Source of the DNA: Fischerella muscicola PCC 7414
GTDB lineage: Bacteria > Cyanobacteriota > Cyanobacteriia > Cyanobacteriales > Nostocaceae
Direction of reading: 5' to 3'
NCBI RefSeq assembly: GCF_000317205.1
Contig: NZ_AJLK01000116.1
Coordinates: forward strand, 1-64,000
DNA: 64,000 nucleotides
Below, piece by piece: positions 62,592 through 64,000 of the stretch (its first letter is position 1; each line of letters begins with the position of its first letter). The position numbers and the translations under genes were made by a program. The notes below the pieces were generated by a model. The model saw only the letters and a program-made list of their open reading frames with translations. It did not search any database and was not told the DNA's origin.

Positions 62592-62948
62592 ATGACTAAA
62601 AGTATTTTTAATTTAACATTGCCAGTAGTTGTGAGCTGTATAGAGGATGTTCTGGAAACTTATCCTCACCATCCTTATCAGCAAGCTTTCTCTATTCCCG
62701 ATCTCCGCCAAGAACTGATTGCACATGTTCTTAGTCAAGTCTCCAATTGCTATGTGGTTGCGGAAGAAGGTCAACAACCATGTTTGAACTTAGGGTCTTT
62801 GACTTGTTCGCTCAAGGAAAAGTATTGCATAGATGATTTAATCCGCCAAGGTATTGAGAACATTATGTACAAGCGGGAAAAACAGTTAAGTTTACAAATA
62901 CCTGAAGAAGTTGACCCTGGTTTAGCTCCTTCACACTGGTTTGGTTAA
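62592..62948 (+). CDS. Conserved hypothetical protein
   Basis: A 118-aa protein (MTKSIFNLTLPVVVSCIEDV). Rich in Leu, Ile, Gln; helix-forming by composition with a Cys-containing middle (CYVVAEEGQQPCLNLGSLTC) and a conserved-looking HPYQQAFSIPDLRQELIAHV. A distant likeness to ComFB-type proteins is possible but unproven. GAGG lies 12 nt before the ATG. It stands 145 bp upstream of murF. Confidence 0.65.
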   Translation: MTKSIFNLTLPVVVSCIEDVLETYPHHPYQQAFSIPDLRQELIAHVLSQVSNCYVVAEEGQQPCLNLGSLTCSLKEKYCIDDLIRQGIENIMYKREKQLSLQIPEEVDPGLAPSHWFG

Positions 62949-63092
62949 ACTTATCCGCTTTGTTGCATAAAGTCAACAGCCAAGAGAAAAGAGAAATTTT
63001 TCCGTCCAAAAATTTTACCCACTTTGACAAAGGTAGTAGTAAACTACTAACCATTTACGATCAAAATTTTGGAAACCGAAAAATCTCTCACT

Positions 63093-64000
63093 ATGGCTTG
63101 TTCTGCCACTTTAAGTCAACTCATAGATATTCTTGCAGCCAAAGGAGCTAATTTATCGGATGCAGCCTTAGCAAAATTAAGTCATGGTATACAAACAGAC
63201 ACCCGTATTCTCAAACCGGGTGAAGTTTTTTTAGCTTTACGCGGCGAAAAGTTTAATGGACACGAATTTGTACCAATGGCGATCGCTAAAGGTGCGTTAG
63301 CAGCAATTGTTGATTTTGCCTACCCAAATCCGGAATTTCCCGTACTACAGGTAAAAGATACTCTCCAGGCTTATCAAAAAATTGGCAGATGGTGGCGCGA
63401 TCGCTTTGATATCCCGGTAATCGGGGTGACAGGTTCTGTAGGTAAAACCACTACCAAAGAACTGATTGCTGCTGTGTTGGCAACTCAAGGAAAAGTTCAC
63501 AAAACTCATGCTAATTTCAACAACGAAATTGGTGTCCCAAAAACTTTATTAGAGTTGAATGCAGAACATGATTTCGCCGTGGTGGAAATGGCGATGCGGG
63601 GTAAGGGACAAATTGCTGAACTTACACAAATAGCACGTCCGACAATTGGCGTCATTACCAACGTCGGCACAGCACATATAGAATTACTCGGTTCCGAAGC
63701 AGCGATCGCTTCTGCCAAGTGTGAGTTATTGGCAGAAATGCCCCAAGATAGTCTGGCGATTCTCAACTATGACAATCCTTTATTAATTGAAACAGCAGCA
63801 AAAGTTTGGTCAGGCAAGGTAATAACTTTTGGCTTCACTGGCGGAGACATTCAAGGAGAATTGATTGATGCCGATACCTTGGCAGTCGCAGATATGCAAT
63901 TACCTCTACCAATGCCCGGTCGTCACATCGCCGCTAACTACATGGCAGCTTTGGCAGTGGCGCAAGTATTAGGTATTGATTGGTCGTGCCTGAAATCTGG
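63093..64000 (+). CDS. murF: UDP-N-acetylmuramoyl-tripeptide--D-Ala-D-Ala ligase, 5' part
   Basis: First 302 codons of MurF, which adds D-Ala-D-Ala to the peptidoglycan precursor in the cytoplasm; the gene runs off the window. Visible: N-terminal domain with SHGIQTDTRILKPGEVFLAL and GEKFNGHEFVPMAI; ATP P-loop VIGVTGSVGKTTTKELIAAV (about residue 110); NFNNEIGVPKTLLEL; VVEMAMRGKGQIAELTQIAR and TNVGTAHIELLGS. The ATG at 63093 gives the right start (MACSATLSQLIDILAAKGAN). No upstream cell-wall gene in the window. Confidence 0.95.
   Translation, partial: MACSATLSQLIDILAAKGANLSDAALAKLSHGIQTDTRILKPGEVFLALRGEKFNGHEFVPMAIAKGALAAIVDFAYPNPEFPVLQVKDTLQAYQKIGRWWRDRFDIPVIGVTGSVGKTTTKELIAAVLATQGKVHKTHANFNNEIGVPKTLLELNAEHDFAVVEMAMRGKGQIAELTQIARPTIGVITNVGTAHIELLGSEAAIASAKCELLAEMPQDSLAILNYDNPLLIETAAKVWSGKVITFGFTGGDIQGELIDADTLAVADMQLPLPMPGRHIAANYMAALAVAQVLGIDWSCLKS

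Noticed and set aside
1-64000. tRNA or rRNA genes
   Set aside because: I looked for TTCGAATCC-like T-arms with acceptor pairing and for rRNA landmarks and saw none.

Overview
The window looks like chromosome from a filamentous, probably heterocyst-forming cyanobacterium (Nostocales: Nostoc, Calothrix or Tolypothrix-like). The evidence is the very frequent HIP1 octamer GCGATCGC, heptameric tandem repeats (GGTAATT, TAATGAC), a large load of small dispersed palindromes, a ChlH-like magnesium chelatase subunit, a Psb34/ssl1498-family peptide, and the cyanobacterial sufR | sufBCDS arrangement. Genus and species cannot be fixed from the sequence alone.

Layout. 0.1-9.8 kb: aspS, htpX, several cyanobacterial hypotheticals, a Psb34-like small protein and a ChlH/CobN-family paralogue. 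9.9-15.8 kb: a poorly coding gap with a 45-aa protein and a possible structured RNA, then a pyridine-nucleotide cluster (pncB, nadD, an NrtR-like Nudix/winged-helix protein, nadE). 15.8-16.6 kb: an IS200-like (RAYT) transposase between clusters of palindromic repeats. 16.8-20.5 kb: an orphan ABC ATPase, a TPR protein, a YbjQ-family protein and a membrane protein. 20.6-26.6 kb: sufR diverging from sufBCDS, with two CAAC-N6-GTTG operators between them. 26.6-40 kb: Uma2, CPBP protease, TM2 protein, copper P-type ATPase, FHA protein, epimerase, HEAT-repeat protein, GNAT acetyltransferase and an AmpG-like transporter, separated by many dispersed repeats.

40.4-60.3 kb is a 20-kb defence island and the main point of interest. 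It carries DNA phosphorothioation genes (dndE, dndD, dndC, dndB, a Dnd-associated methyltransferase, Dnd-associated protein 4). In place of dndFGH it has an overlapping or closely spaced cluster of five genes: DUF4007 protein, an unrecognised 145-aa protein, a giant BrxC/PglY-like ATPase with a coiled-coil tail, a PglZ-domain protein and a BrxL-like AAA+ protein without a Lon protease domain. This resembles type 4 BREX (BrxP-BrxC-PglZ-BrxL) joined to a complete Dnd modification module, i.e. the DndCDEA-PbeABCD type of phosphorothioate-dependent antiviral system. No dndA is present; the cell would have to use another cysteine desulfurase such as SufS at 25.3 kb. A small HTH regulator with two matching palindromic operators sits between dndD and dndC, and dndB, the usual repressor, faces away from dndC. 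The right edge of the island holds truncated genes (Uma2, nucleotidyltransferase); the left edge holds a perfect 59-bp inverted repeat. After it come a DUF4870 protein, YjbQ, a KTSC protein, a hypothetical and the 5' part of murF.

A second theme is repeat activity. Palindromic or tandem repeats have inserted in frame into at least five protein genes (chlH-like, sufD, the copper ATPase, the GNAT acetyltransferase and a short membrane protein) and stay translated. An approximately 115-bp MITE-like family with ACTAGTGGTCT ends occurs at several sites.
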